Assembly: GCA_016584495.1 (NCBI GenBank)
Contig: WAID01000004.1
Coordinates: 3,472,001 to 3,536,000, forward strand
DNA length: 64,000 nt
Direction of reading: 5' to 3'
Source of the DNA: Celoporthe dispersa
Lineage: Eukaryota; Ascomycota; Sordariomycetes; Diaporthales; Cryphonectriaceae
In this document: positions 35,531-47,300 of the stretch, in pieces
How the letters are laid out: the number at the start of each line of letters is the position of its first letter
Numbering within the stretch: position 1 is the stretch's first letter
The notes under the pieces: generated by a model
What the model was told of the DNA's origin: nothing
The model's input: only the letters and a program-made list of their open reading frames with translations
Database searches by the model: none
Translations under genes and position numbers: made by a program

Positions 35531-38500
35531 GCCCTGTTGGCCGCGGGCTGCTGCGGCGGGTATCCTGGCTCCTCGTCCGAGGTGATGACATCAGACCGAT
35601 CGGCCGCGGCGGTGTTCTCAGCCAGCCCCTTGGCTTGCCCAGTGTGAGAAGGGCCTGGCAGGGCTTCCTCGTCGGCCCGCTGTTGGGTTGGGATGCCTTG
35701 GTAGTCCTGAAATTCCTTCAGCCTCTCTTTGAACCCCTGTGAATCCTCCTCGAGCTGGTCGACGCTTGGGAGCTGGCCCCTGGGGTCTGCTGCGGGAGGA
35801 CCGACAGGCTGAGGCGGGAACATACCGGTGACGCCACCAGGACCTTGCAGGCTCGCCAGGAACTGGCGGTCATGCTCGAGCACATCTCCCCGGAGGGGAT
35901 CCGGCCCGGCATTCATGGCACTGGGGTGGCCTGGGCCTTTGGCCTGGTCAAAAAACCCGGGCGTGGGGCCACCTCCCCCGATCGTGGGGCCGATGGGCGC
36001 CTGGGGGGCGATCCCGACGGGCGAGGTGATGCTCCCGTAGCTCGGCTGGCTCTGCAGGCTATGCACGCTCGCCTGGTGCTGCAGGGCACCGGGCACACCG
36101 GGATGGATGTTGCGGAAGTGGCTCTGCTGGGAGATGTACTCGCGGTGGCGGGCCGCCGCGACCTGCTCCTCCTGCTTGCGGCGCTCCAGGTTGTTCTGCT
36201 CCTCCGCCGTCAGGGTCTTGCCATAGCTAGGGACAAGCCCCGTCAGCGGCGGGATGACGACCCGAGAGTCACCTCCGGCAGAGAACGGGCCGCTCTGGGA
36301 GGGCGGGCCGTGGGCGATACCGACCTGGGGCACCAGGAAGGGCTCGCGAGAGTTGCCGATCCGCCTGATGAGCTGGCCCAGCGGCTCGAAGTCGGGGTCC
36401 TCGAGCTTGCGGACCCGCAGGTCGTTGGTGAAGAAGCTGCCCTTGTACCACTCGTTCATCTCCAGCCCGGTGAAGGGCCCCTGCTGTTGGCCCTGGGGGT
36501 CCATGTAGATCCACCTCATCCTATCAGGCATCACCATGATCCGAGACTGAGACTGAGGCGGGCCGCTGGCGGCAGCAGCCTGCTGGTCAGATCCAAAGCT
36601 GGGCCCCTGGTTCGCCGCGCCAAAGGCTGCCTGCGGCTGCGGAGCGGTCGCGAGGAGGGGTTGGTTGTGCTCGGCAGTGCTGAAGGTGCCGGGAGACTGT
36701 GCCTGCGCCTGAGGCGCGGTGAACAGGTCGACGAGACCACGGCCCATCGGCAGTGGGCTGTCCGTGTCGCGGCCCTGCGCCCCGATGGCGCCCGGGCCGA
36801 TGGCGCTCAGGGGGTTGTTCTGCCGAAGATCCGGGATGGAGTCCGTCAGGGCGTCGTGCTCCTGAGCCTGCATCTGGGCCTGCATGGCGGGAGGGAACAG
36901 GGAGCCGAGCTTGCTGCCGCCGCGGGCTCCCGCCAGGCCGCTGCCAGCCGGTCCGAACAGGCCACCCATACCACCGAGGCCTGGCGACTGCATCTCGCTG
37001 TTTATCGGGCCGAAGACAGAGCTCCCAAAGGCGCCACCGAATCCAGGGCGCTCGCGGTCGGGCGTGGCCGTGGAGAACGCACTGGGCCACCCGCCAATGT
37101 TGCCCAGCGCTGGGTAGTTCTTGGCGCCGACGCTGGACGTCTGGCTGCGGTCGCTACCCTCGAAGGCGGCAGCCGCGGCACCAGGAAAACCGCGCAGGGA
37201 GCCGAGGTTCGCGTTCTGCTCCGAGGGGCCACCGAGAGCATGGCCCTTGTCGAACCCGAGATCCTCGTAGTCGTTGTCGCCGCGCTCGGCAGGCGGGCTC
37301 CGGTAGGGATTGGTCTGTGAGGGGCTAGCTGAAGACGCGTTCTGTTCCCGGGACGAGCCGAGGTTGAGACCCGACATGCCAAAGTCGCCCGCGGTTCCCT
37401 TGGCCGGGGTGTCGAAGATCTGCGAGCCGTGTGTCGTGGGCATGGGCGGGGGGCTTGTGTCTCGGGCACCACCGAGGGCGGCGCTCCCACTCAGCCCTTC
37501 ATCCCCGCCAAAAGGGTCGGTGTCGGTCCTCGGGCGCGACCTCCAGGACGGGTTCGCGTTGCCCATGCCGGCCGAGACGGGGCCGCCGCCAGGACCGGCG
37601 CCACCTCCCATGCTCTCGGCGCTCTCCTTCTTCGAGAAGAAGCGGCTGCTCGCGGTACTGCTGATGAAGCCCTTGTCTGCCGCGCCGGGGGTGTTCAGAG
37701 CAAAGTTGCCGAACCCGTTGAAGGCGGAGGCGGTGGGTGTCGTGGTAGCACCCCAGGCTGCCTGGCCCGGGAATCCTGCCGCTCCCGTCGTGGCGCTGCG
37801 GGTCAGCCCAGCGAGCCCAGCTGGCCTGTTGGCGGAATCCGGGACAGGCGGTTGCTTGTCGTCATACGGGGCCTCCTCCTCCTTGTTCTCGGGCCCCTTC
37901 CTCCCGAGCCAGGACATGTCCAGCCGGCTGGGACCAGCAGTGGTCGGCGAGATGACGCCTCCAGGGGAGAAGGGATTCGTGTCGGTAGTCTCTCGGCGTC
38001 GGGTAGCAGGTCTCGGCAGGCCTGAGGGTGAGGTCAGGCCCTGAGACATGGATTGCTTCCGGCCGTTGAGGGCCGGGCCTGGGCCGCCGTCCTTGTTCTG
38101 CTGGCTCTGCTGCTGCTGCTGCTGTTGCTTGAGCGGGGAATTGACATCGGAGGAGAACAGCTAGGAGGTGCGCGGGATGGTCAGCCGCGAGAGAACACAC
38201 AAGAGGGAGGAGGGCGAGGAGGAGAGAACGGGGACCGCCTCTCGGAGGCTAAGGTGCGGTGCCGTCAGTGCAGCGCGGAGCACGGCGCGGCGCGACACGG
38301 TGCAACGCAATGCAATAGAACCCAAAAAAAAAAAAAAATCGTGGTTATGTAGGGAGTACCCACCTCTTTTTCGTCAGCCGACATGGTCTGTAGACCAAGC
38401 GGGACCGAGGTTCCTTCGGCGTTCCAGCAGACGGTAGGATCGTTGTGTGTATTTGCGTCGCTCGGTTTGCCCCAGCCCCGGGAGGCGTGACCGTTGAGAT

Positions 38501-39222
38501 GGCCGCCGGGGTTGAAGCCGGACATGAGCAGCGAGCTCACGTCGACCGCGTGGGATCCCGCGACAACAGCGCGCGCGACGTCCAGCAGCTCGTCCTGGCA
38601 GTATTTTCCCGCAGCCGAGTCGGCCGTGTGCTGCGCGAACTGGGCCGCGGCAGAGGCTGGGGGATCGCTCACGGCCGCAGGGAAGGAGGTGTCTATCGCA
38701 GCGGCGGGGTTCTGGACGGGCTGGTTGCTGTAGTTGTTGAAAGGCGTCGTCGAGGATCGGCGGAGGATGGCAGTTCCGTTAGAACGACCGTCGCGTCGTA
38801 GCCTGGATGGTAGAGAAGGAGAGGACGCGTCAGAAAAAATGTGGAGTTGAGAAGGAGATGTCTGGGCCAGGAATGTGCCGGTGCTCACTCCCAATGTGTG
38901 GTGAGGTTGATGTGGGCCTGGGCAAGGGAGAGGGAGAGGGGAGAAGGGGAGACGGGGTGGTGAGTATTGCTGTGGCGATCCCTTGCAGGCCAGATGGTCA
39001 CCCGGGAAGGGGGGATGGAGGCAGACCACGACGTGACAAGTGGTGACAGGGGGAGGGGGCCGGTATGGAGAGGCGGGTGAGTGAAGGGGACTTCTGGGCC
39101 GAGACTCACCAGTCACTACTTGAGCTTCCTCGAGAGTCACCTCGGCCATTGTTTCGATCGCGACCAGAGTTCTGACCTGCTGCGGCCGAGGCAAAGCTTG
39201 AGGGCAGACTTGGGCCTGGCAT
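34114..39222 (-). CDS. Large GYF-domain protein (Smy2/Syh1/GIGYF-like)
   Basis: Three exons: 39222-39110, 38802-38364 and 38160-34114. The product is 1532 aa, frame intact and phases consistent. GYF domains bind proline-rich peptides; the Smy2/Syh1/GIGYF group works in mRNA decay, translational repression and ER-Golgi traffic. The GYF domain is at about residues 730-785: 'RWIYMDPQGQQQGPFTGLEM' then NEWYKGSFFTNDLRVRK, with the conserved W-x-Y-x-D-P, G-P-F and W-x-x-x-G-x-F positions. The rest is mostly disordered and rich in Gly, Pro, Gln and Ala. It has Q12 at about residue 1063 (CTG12 at 35491-35526) and a poly-Gly run near 34886-34915. A predicted coiled, charged segment (ARQSAA..., REEEARKLREAKE) follows. 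The C-terminus (PRKKGKK) is basic. The first exon, MPGPSLPSSFASAAAG, ends in a split Trp codon that continues as LRRDGRSNGT. An upstream ATG at 39315 is in frame, but 39222 is favoured because the text from there looks like the usual family start. Confidence 0.86.
35491..35526. repeat. (CTG)12 coding for polyglutamine
   Basis: Twelve pure CTG units on the plus strand, read as CAG (Gln) on the coding minus strand of the GYF gene. The pure-codon array would be prone to length change. Confidence 0.93.
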
Positions 39223-41567
39223 CCTGGGTGTGAGGAGTGGAGGAGCTGGTGTAGGAAGCTCGACAGAGGTGGTTGGGAGCAGATCTGGGGCAAGGAGGAT
39301 CGACAAGGGCAGCAAGCAGGAGAATGGCTGCTCTTGAGGGTTTGTCTGGCAGCGCCTTGTCTTGTCAGGCCGGGTGCGCAGCAGCGGGTGTTGTTGGTCG
39401 TCAGGAGAGAGACGACTTGGTCAAGGCCAGGACAGGTGTTCCCAGACCTGCACAGAGCACTGGAGAGAGGTTGAGGATCTGTGACAATCGTGATCGGCAA
39501 CAAGCCCAGGTTCGATGGCAGGCGCTGATGTGGTGTGTGCCGGGGGTTTCAAGATGCGCTCCAGGCTTGGGTGTTGTTGGCAATATGGCTTGTCCAGAAG
39601 AAATGCGATGTGTGAACAACTGTGGCTGCTTTGTTTGTTATGAGAGGTGACGCTGGCAGTTGGTGAATGAACGTTTTGGGGATGCTCGAAGAAACCTTTT
39701 TTGAGATTTCAGTCAAAGAAGGTTAGGTTGAAGTCACAGGTTGGAAAAATCCACCCTTTCTCTGCCCTGCCCCCAAGCGGGTCCACACTAGCCACTAGCC
39801 TCTTGCTGTCACAGGTCGAGGAGAGGTGGTGTCGTCAAAGATGCCTCCAGCTAGCTTTTTTTTCTTCTTTTTTCTCCCTCTCCCCCGCTGGTGCAGGGCC
39901 CTGTGGTGTACCGCCTGGGCTGAGGCTTGGCACCTGTCTACAGGGGGTACGGGTAGCCTCTAGAGGGCCATTGGTATACCTCATCCACTGGGACCAGCTG
40001 GCTCTGTACCTGCAGTCTACCGCACCAGGCCTGCCTCCAAAAAAAGAACCCCCCCTAACAAGAACATTTCAATGCTTGTCATGATCTTTTCCCTCGCAGC
40101 CAGCCAAATGCATGCATGCAATCTGTTTTAAGCTATCACTAGAAACTGTACCTGCAGCATCACGTGCATACCCACATGCATATTTTGATTGACTGCTCTC
40201 CTCTTCCTGTTTCTTCCTCTGTCACTACTCCTCCCTTTTCCTCCCTGGAAGGCTGCTCTGGGCATGGGCATGCCATTGAAGCCTGCATGCTCAAGAGTAG
40301 TTAAATGGCCCAACCTGCTCTAGTTCTTCTCATTATTTTGTCTTGCACTATTTTGACACGCATACATCAATCAACAAATCCCAGCCTTCAATTCAGTCCT
40401 TCCGTAAGTCTAGCACCCTGACTAGATTGGGTTTGCCTCTTCTTTTCAGAGTGCTGCTCCGTTCAACTGTACATGTCCAACTACCGTACAGCGTGCATTA
40501 TGCGTTTCCATGCCCAGGCCTCCTCCCTATTCTTCTCCCCAGGCCTGCATTCGCCTCCAGAGCATCTGCTTGCCAACCCACTTACGCCCAATCCCCGAAC
40601 AGCAAAACAACGTCATCCCAGGGCTTGGCCGCCCTACTTACTCCCCCTCCATGAATCTTACCATAGTCTCTACCCCAGAACCACATTACATAGGCTTGGT
40701 GAGGCTCTAACCCGTCAGTGCGTTAGCTTCAGCAGCCATCTGCTCTTCGTGTCTCGGGGCCAACCGAGCGCACAAAGGTTGCTTGCTGCTAGTGTCGGAC
40801 CAAAGACTGCATTGGCCATACTGCCCTTCACCATGTAAGGATGTATGGTACATCCGCCCTGAGATGTGACAAGGCATGTCCCTCGCCAGCGGCAACGAAT
40901 CCACCACCTTGATAAGGCGTGATATGGTGACGACGCCTTCATGGGCGGTCCTCACTCGAGCCAGCAGCGGCTGAGGCTGGCGCCGTCGTGGCCAGAAACC
41001 TTGTCATGCCCTCCAGCAGCAGCATAGAGGGATGCACACACCATTGTCCTCACGCGTGTCTTGCAATTTGAACCGAGATCGGCTGGCGAGGCCTGTTTAG
41101 AAGAAGAGAAGGAGCCAAAAAAATTTAAAATCGGCTTGCAGTTCAGCAAGGTTAGGATGGCTAGGGTGAGATATCTGTTAGGTAATCAGCCGCGGCAACT
41201 CTATACGTGCTATCTCGATAGTCTGATGGCGCCATCGTAATCAGTAAAGAGCGCCCCGGTCGCTTTCTGATTGTCTTTTTGCCTGCGTGCTTTGCCCTTC
41301 TCGCTGGCGCCGCCCACGATCAGTAATAAAACCGACCGTGCCGCCATGCGCTGAAGCTTGTGCGAAGCTGTTCCTGACCCAGTCCCTCCCGCCGGGGATC
41401 TGGACCTCCTCTGCTCTTCGGCCGCGCCCTTTCGCCCTCACGCACTTGCTACAGCGGTCTCACCAGCTGTCCAGCGCAGACGCAGCCTCGAACCCAGAAG
41501 TCTGACTTGACAGCATTTGCTGGAGCATACACGCCCGACACCAGCGCCTTGCTGACCGAAGGGCGAC
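39223..41567. other. Divergent intergenic region, GYF / permease
   Basis: These 2.3 kb lie between two divergently transcribed genes. The region contains scattered ORFs of 60-125 codons with no domain. The 500 bp before the permease carry a paired GATA motif (41210-41221). Leaders of both genes should lie here. Confidence 0.5.
41210..41221. promoter_or_regulatory. Inverted GATA-factor site pair upstream of the permease
   Basis: CTATC and GATAG arms are separated by two bases, giving HGATAR matches on both strands about 350 bp upstream of the permease start. AreA/NIT2-type GATA factors act on such pairs in nitrogen-regulated transporters. Chance occurrence is possible because the motif is short. 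Confidence 0.35.
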
Positions 41568-43570
41568 ATGAACGGCAGCCGTGAGGATGTCAATGCCAAG
41601 GGGGCGTCGATGACTGTCGAATCTCAGGCCTCCTCCCAGGATCGAGACGTGTTATCCGATCCGGAATCTCAGTGTCCCCCCAATGATTTTCCCCGGGCCG
41701 ATGCTGAGGTTGACGACCATGATGGCGATCTTGTCACCGCCGCTGAGAACAAAGACCTCAAGCGTGGACTTGCCGAGCGCCACCTCACGATGCTGGGTAT
41801 TGCCGGGGCTATTGGCACCGGGCTGTTCCTCAGCTTAGGCGGTGCCATCCAGACCGGCGGCCCCCTCGGTGCCCTCTTGGGCTACGCTATCGTCGGAGGC
41901 ATCGTGTGTGCTGTACAGTTTGCTCTGGGCGAGGTCACCGCTTTGCTGCCGGTAAGTCGTCGTACCATGTTCGCGCTGGTCTTTCCTCCTCAGAGAGACC
42001 TGACCGGCCAGCTGCTGACCATATTTTTCGCGCAAGGTCACTGGCAGTTTTGTCCGGCATGCTGGTTTCCTGGTCGATCCAGCACTCGAGTTCGCCATCG
42101 GTTGGAATCTGGTCTACGGCAATCTGCTCAGCATACCGTCCGAGATCACCGCCATCTGTGTCCTCTTCGAGTTCTGGACCGACCTGAACAGTGCTGTCTG
42201 GGTCGTCATCTTTGTCATCCTGACCGTACTGGTGGGAGTTGCGTTCGTCCGCCGTGAGTCTGAACCGCGCCGTCTGATCCGATGGGGCAGACGGCTCCCT
42301 TGCCGAGTTGAAATGCTCACTGGCTGACCGGCTCCAGTCTTTGGAGAGATCGAATATGTGTTTGCCATCCTCAAGATCCTCCTGGTCATCTTCCTGATCA
42401 TCCTCGGCCTTGTGATCGATCTTGGTGGCATCCCGGGTACTCCCCGCATCGGGTTTCTATACTGGCAGAACCCTGGCCCATTTGTCGAATATATCACCAC
42501 AGGGAACTGGGGGAAATTCCTCGGTTTCTGGAGCGTCATGACCAGCGCCGTGTTCTCCTTTGCCGGCGTCGAGTCCATCGCCATGGCGGCAGCTGAGACG
42601 AAGAACCCTCGCCGGGCCATCCCGCGTGCCTGCAAACAGGTCTTCCTCCGCGTCCTGCTGTTCTACATGCTCGCAGTCCTCATCGTCGGCATGCTGGTGG
42701 CCAGCAACGATCCTCGGCTCGGCGACGAGAGTGGCACCGCCGCCCAGAGCCCCTTCGTCATCGCCGCCAGTGCTGCTGGTATCCGCGCCATCCCGAGCCT
42801 GGTAAATGCCATCGTCATCACCAGCGCCTGGAGCTCGAGCAACCAGTCGCTGCTGGCGGGTACCAGGGTCCTCTACGGACTGGCACTGAAGGGACAGGCG
42901 CCCAAGATCTTCCTGCGGACCACGTCGTGGGGTACACCCTACGTCTGCGTGGCTCTGTTCACGGTCTTCATGTTCCTCAGCTTCCTGACGCTGAACAATG
43001 ATGCCATGACCGTCTTCTGGTGGCTTATGGACCTGACCGCAGCTGGTGTCCTGGTCAGCTGGAGTGCGATCCTGTTCAACCACATCCGCATGAGGCTCGC
43101 TATCAAGAAGCAGGGAATTCCTGTGGCGAGACTTCCCTGGCACAACTCTTGGTCCTGTGAGTGCCAACCCTCCCCTCCATGGGCTGCCCGGGAACAGTAG
43201 TCCATCGCCGCCACATGCTCAGTTGCTGACGCCTTTTTTTTTTTTTTTTTGAAACAGTATACAGCTCATACTTCGCCTTGTTCCTCTGTATCACGATCCT
43301 CCTGACGAGCGGGTTCAGCGTCTTCACCGAGGGCAACTGGGACCCTGAGACTTTTGTATCATCTTATCTGTAAGTTGGCCATTCACATAACCCTTCGGAT
43401 CAGGGATTGACAAACATTGTTTCTCTAGGGATATACCTCTTGTTCTTGCTGCGTATCTGATCTGGAAGTTCATAAAGAAGACCAAGATTTCTGCTTTGGA
43501 GGATATACCCCTTGAGGACGCCTTGAAACAGGCTGATCTGGAAGAAGAAGAAACGAGATACCACGACTAG
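41568..43570 (+). CDS. Amino-acid permease (APC superfamily, YAT family)
   Basis: Plasma-membrane amino-acid/proton symporter. Exons are 41568-41951, 42037-42253, 42338-43156, 43258-43369 and 43429-43570; 557 aa with consistent phases. A hydrophilic N-terminus of about 65 residues leads to the family signature 'LKRGLAERHLTMLGIAGAIG' followed by TGLFLSLGGAIQTGGP, the substrate-contacting unwound helix 1. Further landmarks are 'VTGSFVRHAGFLVDPALEFA' with IGWNLVYG (helix 3), 'FSFAGVESIAMAAAETKNPR' with RAIPRACKQVFLRVLLFY (helix 6 and the following loop), and 'SSNQSLLAGTRVLYGLALKG' with QAPKIF (helix 8 region). The C-terminal cytosolic tail is acidic (LEDIPLEDALKQADLEEEE), as in permeases controlled by ubiquitylation. 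Substrate range cannot be read; the general and acidic-amino-acid types (Gap1, Dip5) are both possible. The gene converges on a small membrane-protein gene. Confidence 0.92.
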
Positions 43571-44004
43571 GGTTAGATATGCATATGCAGACTCGAACGA
43601 ATGAGATGCCGGGAGGGTGAACGATCGGACGATTTGAGTTACATCGATCTGGCGATCTAGGTTGGAAGGTTTGGATCTAATGATGGAACCCATCCTTTTG
43701 GTCCTACCCTGTGTACGTCAAGCCCTCGTACTTCTAATCGTGACTTGAGAGGTTGGTATAGAGACACCTTGCAACCCGTATCGCACGCAACCTATAATAA
43801 TATGATGTCTTGAAGACGAAGTAATATTGACACACAAGTCTGATCTGGTCTATAACTGACCCAATACATGCGCTGTACCCGAAGTACCTGAAAATTGCAA
43901 ACCCCAAACTCCGGCCTAGGCAACCAAGTCTTTTTTCCCCCAGAGCTCAGGCCATCTTATCGTCACATTTCCAACCCCTCCTTCTCTTTCCGAGAAAGCA
44001 AAAT
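43571..44004. other. Convergent 3' intergenic region
   Basis: These 434 bp separate the stop of the permease from the stop of the small membrane-protein gene. AT-rich; no gene seen. Confidence 0.55.
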
Positions 44005-44359
44005 TTACTTGATCTCTTTTCCCCAGCTCAAGACGTTGAAGAGACTCCTCCTTGGGTCGGCCTGGCCCATATCCCCAAAGATCTTCCGTCGTGAGGCTTC
44101 GCTCTGGGGGTTCTGGTACTGCGCAAACATGCGGTCCATGGTCCGCGACTCGACCTGGAGCTGCCAGCGGATGAAGGTGGCCACGGCTGTAAGAGAGACG
44201 ACTACTGCCACCGCGGGGCCATATCTAATTGGTTGGAGCTCGGGTCAGTCCTCTTGGGATCCACCTTGAGAATCTGGGCCTCTACACAGCTGCCAGCTCT
44301 GGGACGTACTTTGTGCCTGGGAGAGGCTTGATGGGTCTGGGAGCAGCGGGCGCGACCAT
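44005..44359 (-). CDS. Small single-pass membrane protein of unknown function
   Basis: Two exons, 44359-44310 and 44224-44005 (donor gtacgt, acceptor aattag, intron 85 nt); 89 aa. The start MVAPAAPRPIKPLPGTKYGP has a short Pro-rich, positively charged N-terminus. One hydrophobic helix (VAVVVSLTAVATFIRW) is followed by a charged, mostly helical tail (QVESRTMDRMFAQYQNPQSE) that ends SLFNVLSWGKEIK. The layout of short N-terminus, one helix and amphipathic charged tail is common among accessory proteins of the inner mitochondrial membrane, but I do not recognise the family. Absence of frame breaks and clean splicing support a real gene. Role unknown. Confidence 0.65.
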
Positions 44360-47300
44360 GATGAATGGCTTGCAAGCGTAGACTCAGAAGAGAGTTATGA
44401 CGGTGCTGGTTGTTTCAAGTTTATGTCGATTGAGAGGGCAGAGGTTGTTGTGGCCAGATGCTGAGCCGAGTGGGCAAGAGTCGCTGTTCGTTTTGTCGGT
44501 TCCAGATGAATTAAAATGGTTTGAGATGGACTTGACCCTTCTGCCAAATGAGGCCATTCCGCAGAGATTTATACCTACAGACAAGAATAGTCGAGCTGAG
44601 AAGCCCTCATGGTGTCCCGTACGTGGCATGTCAGCCTCTGCCTAGGATCGCCAAAGTGGTGCGGTCTTAGCCTGAGAGTGGTGTGATTCCACTCTCCCGT
44701 CAGCAGGTTGTCTATTCCCACAAGAGGCCAATTCGGGAGGGATCGGTACCCTTCCCCAGAAACCAAGAGCGACGCTAGCCTCATCCTCGTCTACAACGTA
44801 CGTTTGGGTTCTCTTTAATCCTTGCTGCCTGGGTGGTCACCCGCGATATGAGGATTGTCATTTGTCCAGAGTTTGTCGTGTGGTCGAGATTTAGAAGCCG
44901 TTCTTTTTCCTCCTTGGTCTTCTTCCTTCTTTCGGCGACGCCTCGAACGTGGCCTTCCCGGTCTTCGCCGCTGGATCGGATCAGGGGCCTTCATTTAGGA
45001 CCCCACACAAAGCATTTATAACAGCCCAGAACCCCAGAGCGGGTCACTTTCCTAAATTGTTCTAGAGGAGCAGGTCCATTGTACATATAATGTTGGCACC
45101 GTATTATTATTTGCTAGTTGATACTAATAATGCTGTTGGCCTCACAGCATGGTTTGGAAGCCTTGTGCAGAGAACCTACCAGTGACTGCACACAAACTCG
45201 GTGCATGCCTTTCATGCCGAGCTCAAATAACCAAGTGAAATTGTACTGAGCTTGCTGGTTTCATTCGTCCAATGCTGAGCCTTTTAATTACATTGTTTTT
45301 AAATAACAATCTATCGGGAAACTGACAATTACCAAGTCTCTTAGATATTTTCCCCACACAATCACCCTCTTGCTTACCGTTGCATGTCTGCAGCCGGAGT
45401 CAAGGCATCTGCCAAAGTTAGAGTGCAGACCTGAACACCATACAATATCCATCAATGGCAATGTAGTTCTGACTAATAATTAATATATAATGTGTGTGGT
45501 AACTGCGGAGAAGCAACAAAAGATTTGTCATGAGGGAAAGGTCTCATTCAAAAAGCCTAGACAAGTCACATGCTCAAGACCGTATGCACGCACTGCTTGT
45601 TTTGATTTCCCAATACGGAGTCCACCCCCGAACTTTGTTTCATTGACCCAGCAAGTGTAAGTGAGTGGAAAGGGACGGAAAACATGCAGCAGACCCTGAC
45701 TTGTAAAGCGGATGACTGTGTATTGCATCCGCCAATAACTCGTAGCGTCCACGCTGTGTAAGTAGACTAGGCCAGAGAAGTCTCTCTCGTGCCAAACTGT
45801 CAGGTCTGGTACTTCTTCTTAGTCCCGTCTCAGTCAGGCCAATTTACATCAGGCTGTGATGGAATTTGGGGAGCGAGAATCAATCGCTCGGATGCTCACA
45901 ACCTCGGAGGTCAGGCAGGATACATGATGTAAGGTACTCGTCAATACTAGCACCCGAATGCTCTACACGTCTGTCGGGTACAGGTCTGGGTATGACAGGC
46001 TCTGCACGTTTCGTTACATACACTCAGTCCTGAGAGGGCGAGTGGTCGGCCACGAGCGTCTCGTTTCCTCGTGACCCCTGGCCCAAGGCAACCTGTGATG
46101 CCAAAGTGCCTTGAATGGTAGCTACTAGCCCGCTTCTTCCCTCAACAACCTCACTCATCGGCTATGCGACTAACAGTACGGGGCCAACTCTTCTCGGGGG
46201 AGTGTCTCGCGATGCTGAGCCGAGGAATGTTGGGGGCCTGAATCAAGTGCCCGCAGACGTAGCCGAAGTTCCGTCCATGTGAGCTATCCGGAGTCTTTTG
46301 GGTATGTTTGCATCATCTCCGCAGGGGAAAAACAACCACAAACTCACGCTGTAGATTGACTACCTTCGACACTCATCACTCCTTTTTTTTTTGGCCCTCT
46401 GTCCACCCAACGCTATTCGCGTGGCAAGGAGACGGAGCCTGGGAGCCTAGAGAGCCTGGACCTAGGAAATTTGGTGGCCGGCAGTGAGGAACTGAGACAA
46501 CCCCCCAAGCCACGGCTGAGGCGATCAACGTTTTTGCAGCGTAGGACTGCCTCGTATAGAGCGAAGCACCCCCTTTGCGGCGAGCCTGCAACCAATGAGC
46601 ACGTTACTTGAGCGAGATGAAATACCGAAACTGTCCGATCCGTCCTGATCTGGAAGTCCAGACGGTCACGATCCTCGCATAGACGGCTTGGCCGGGGCCC
46701 CCAAAGCATTCTAGCATGGTCCAGGATGACATTTTCTTTCCTCCTAGTCCTTGGCCGGGTAGCACCCTGCATCACTATGATTTGATTTCAAAGGTTTGAC
46801 CTGTACATATGTACAGCAACCCATATCGTTTCGCCGACTGCCACTGGAATGTAACGTTGACAAGGCCAGCCGCCCATAAGTCCACCTTTTCTTGCGAGGT
46901 GGTCAGCGGCACGGGACAATCAAGGTGGCAGGGTGGGCATCCGCATGCTATCCAGCCTGCCAGCCTGGTTGGAGGTCGGCGAAAAAAGAAAGAAGAAAAA
47001 AAGGAAGAAGGAAAAAAACCGTTTCAATGGGGCACGTCTTTTCTTCTTCGTTGCTCGGAGGTCCCCGAAACATTTTCTTTTCACCTCCTCCGAGCCCCTC
47101 AAGGAACAATTGAGATCTCGTGCATGAGGGTGGTGGGCACCCGGTGATCTCGACGGTCTCCAGGGTGTTTTAAGGAGCTACATATGGTCTAGGCTTGTTC
47201 CTATCGTCTTGTTCTTTTCTTTCGGCACTGTAGTGATTCCAAAGTTCCTATGGACGGCCTGGTGTACTTGGAAGACCTCGCCGACTGGAAGACCCCACGT

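Noticed and set aside
34018..35742. 574-codon ORF antisense to the GYF gene (also 35845-37320)
   Set aside because: Low-complexity mirror of the Gly/Ala/Pro-rich coding strand; no motifs.
44641..44700. tRNA-like segment with a perfect 8-bp stem and 7-nt loop at 44674-44696
   Set aside because: The loop TGTGATT does not fit the T-loop consensus, and no acceptor stem or anticodon arm of the right length can be formed around it.
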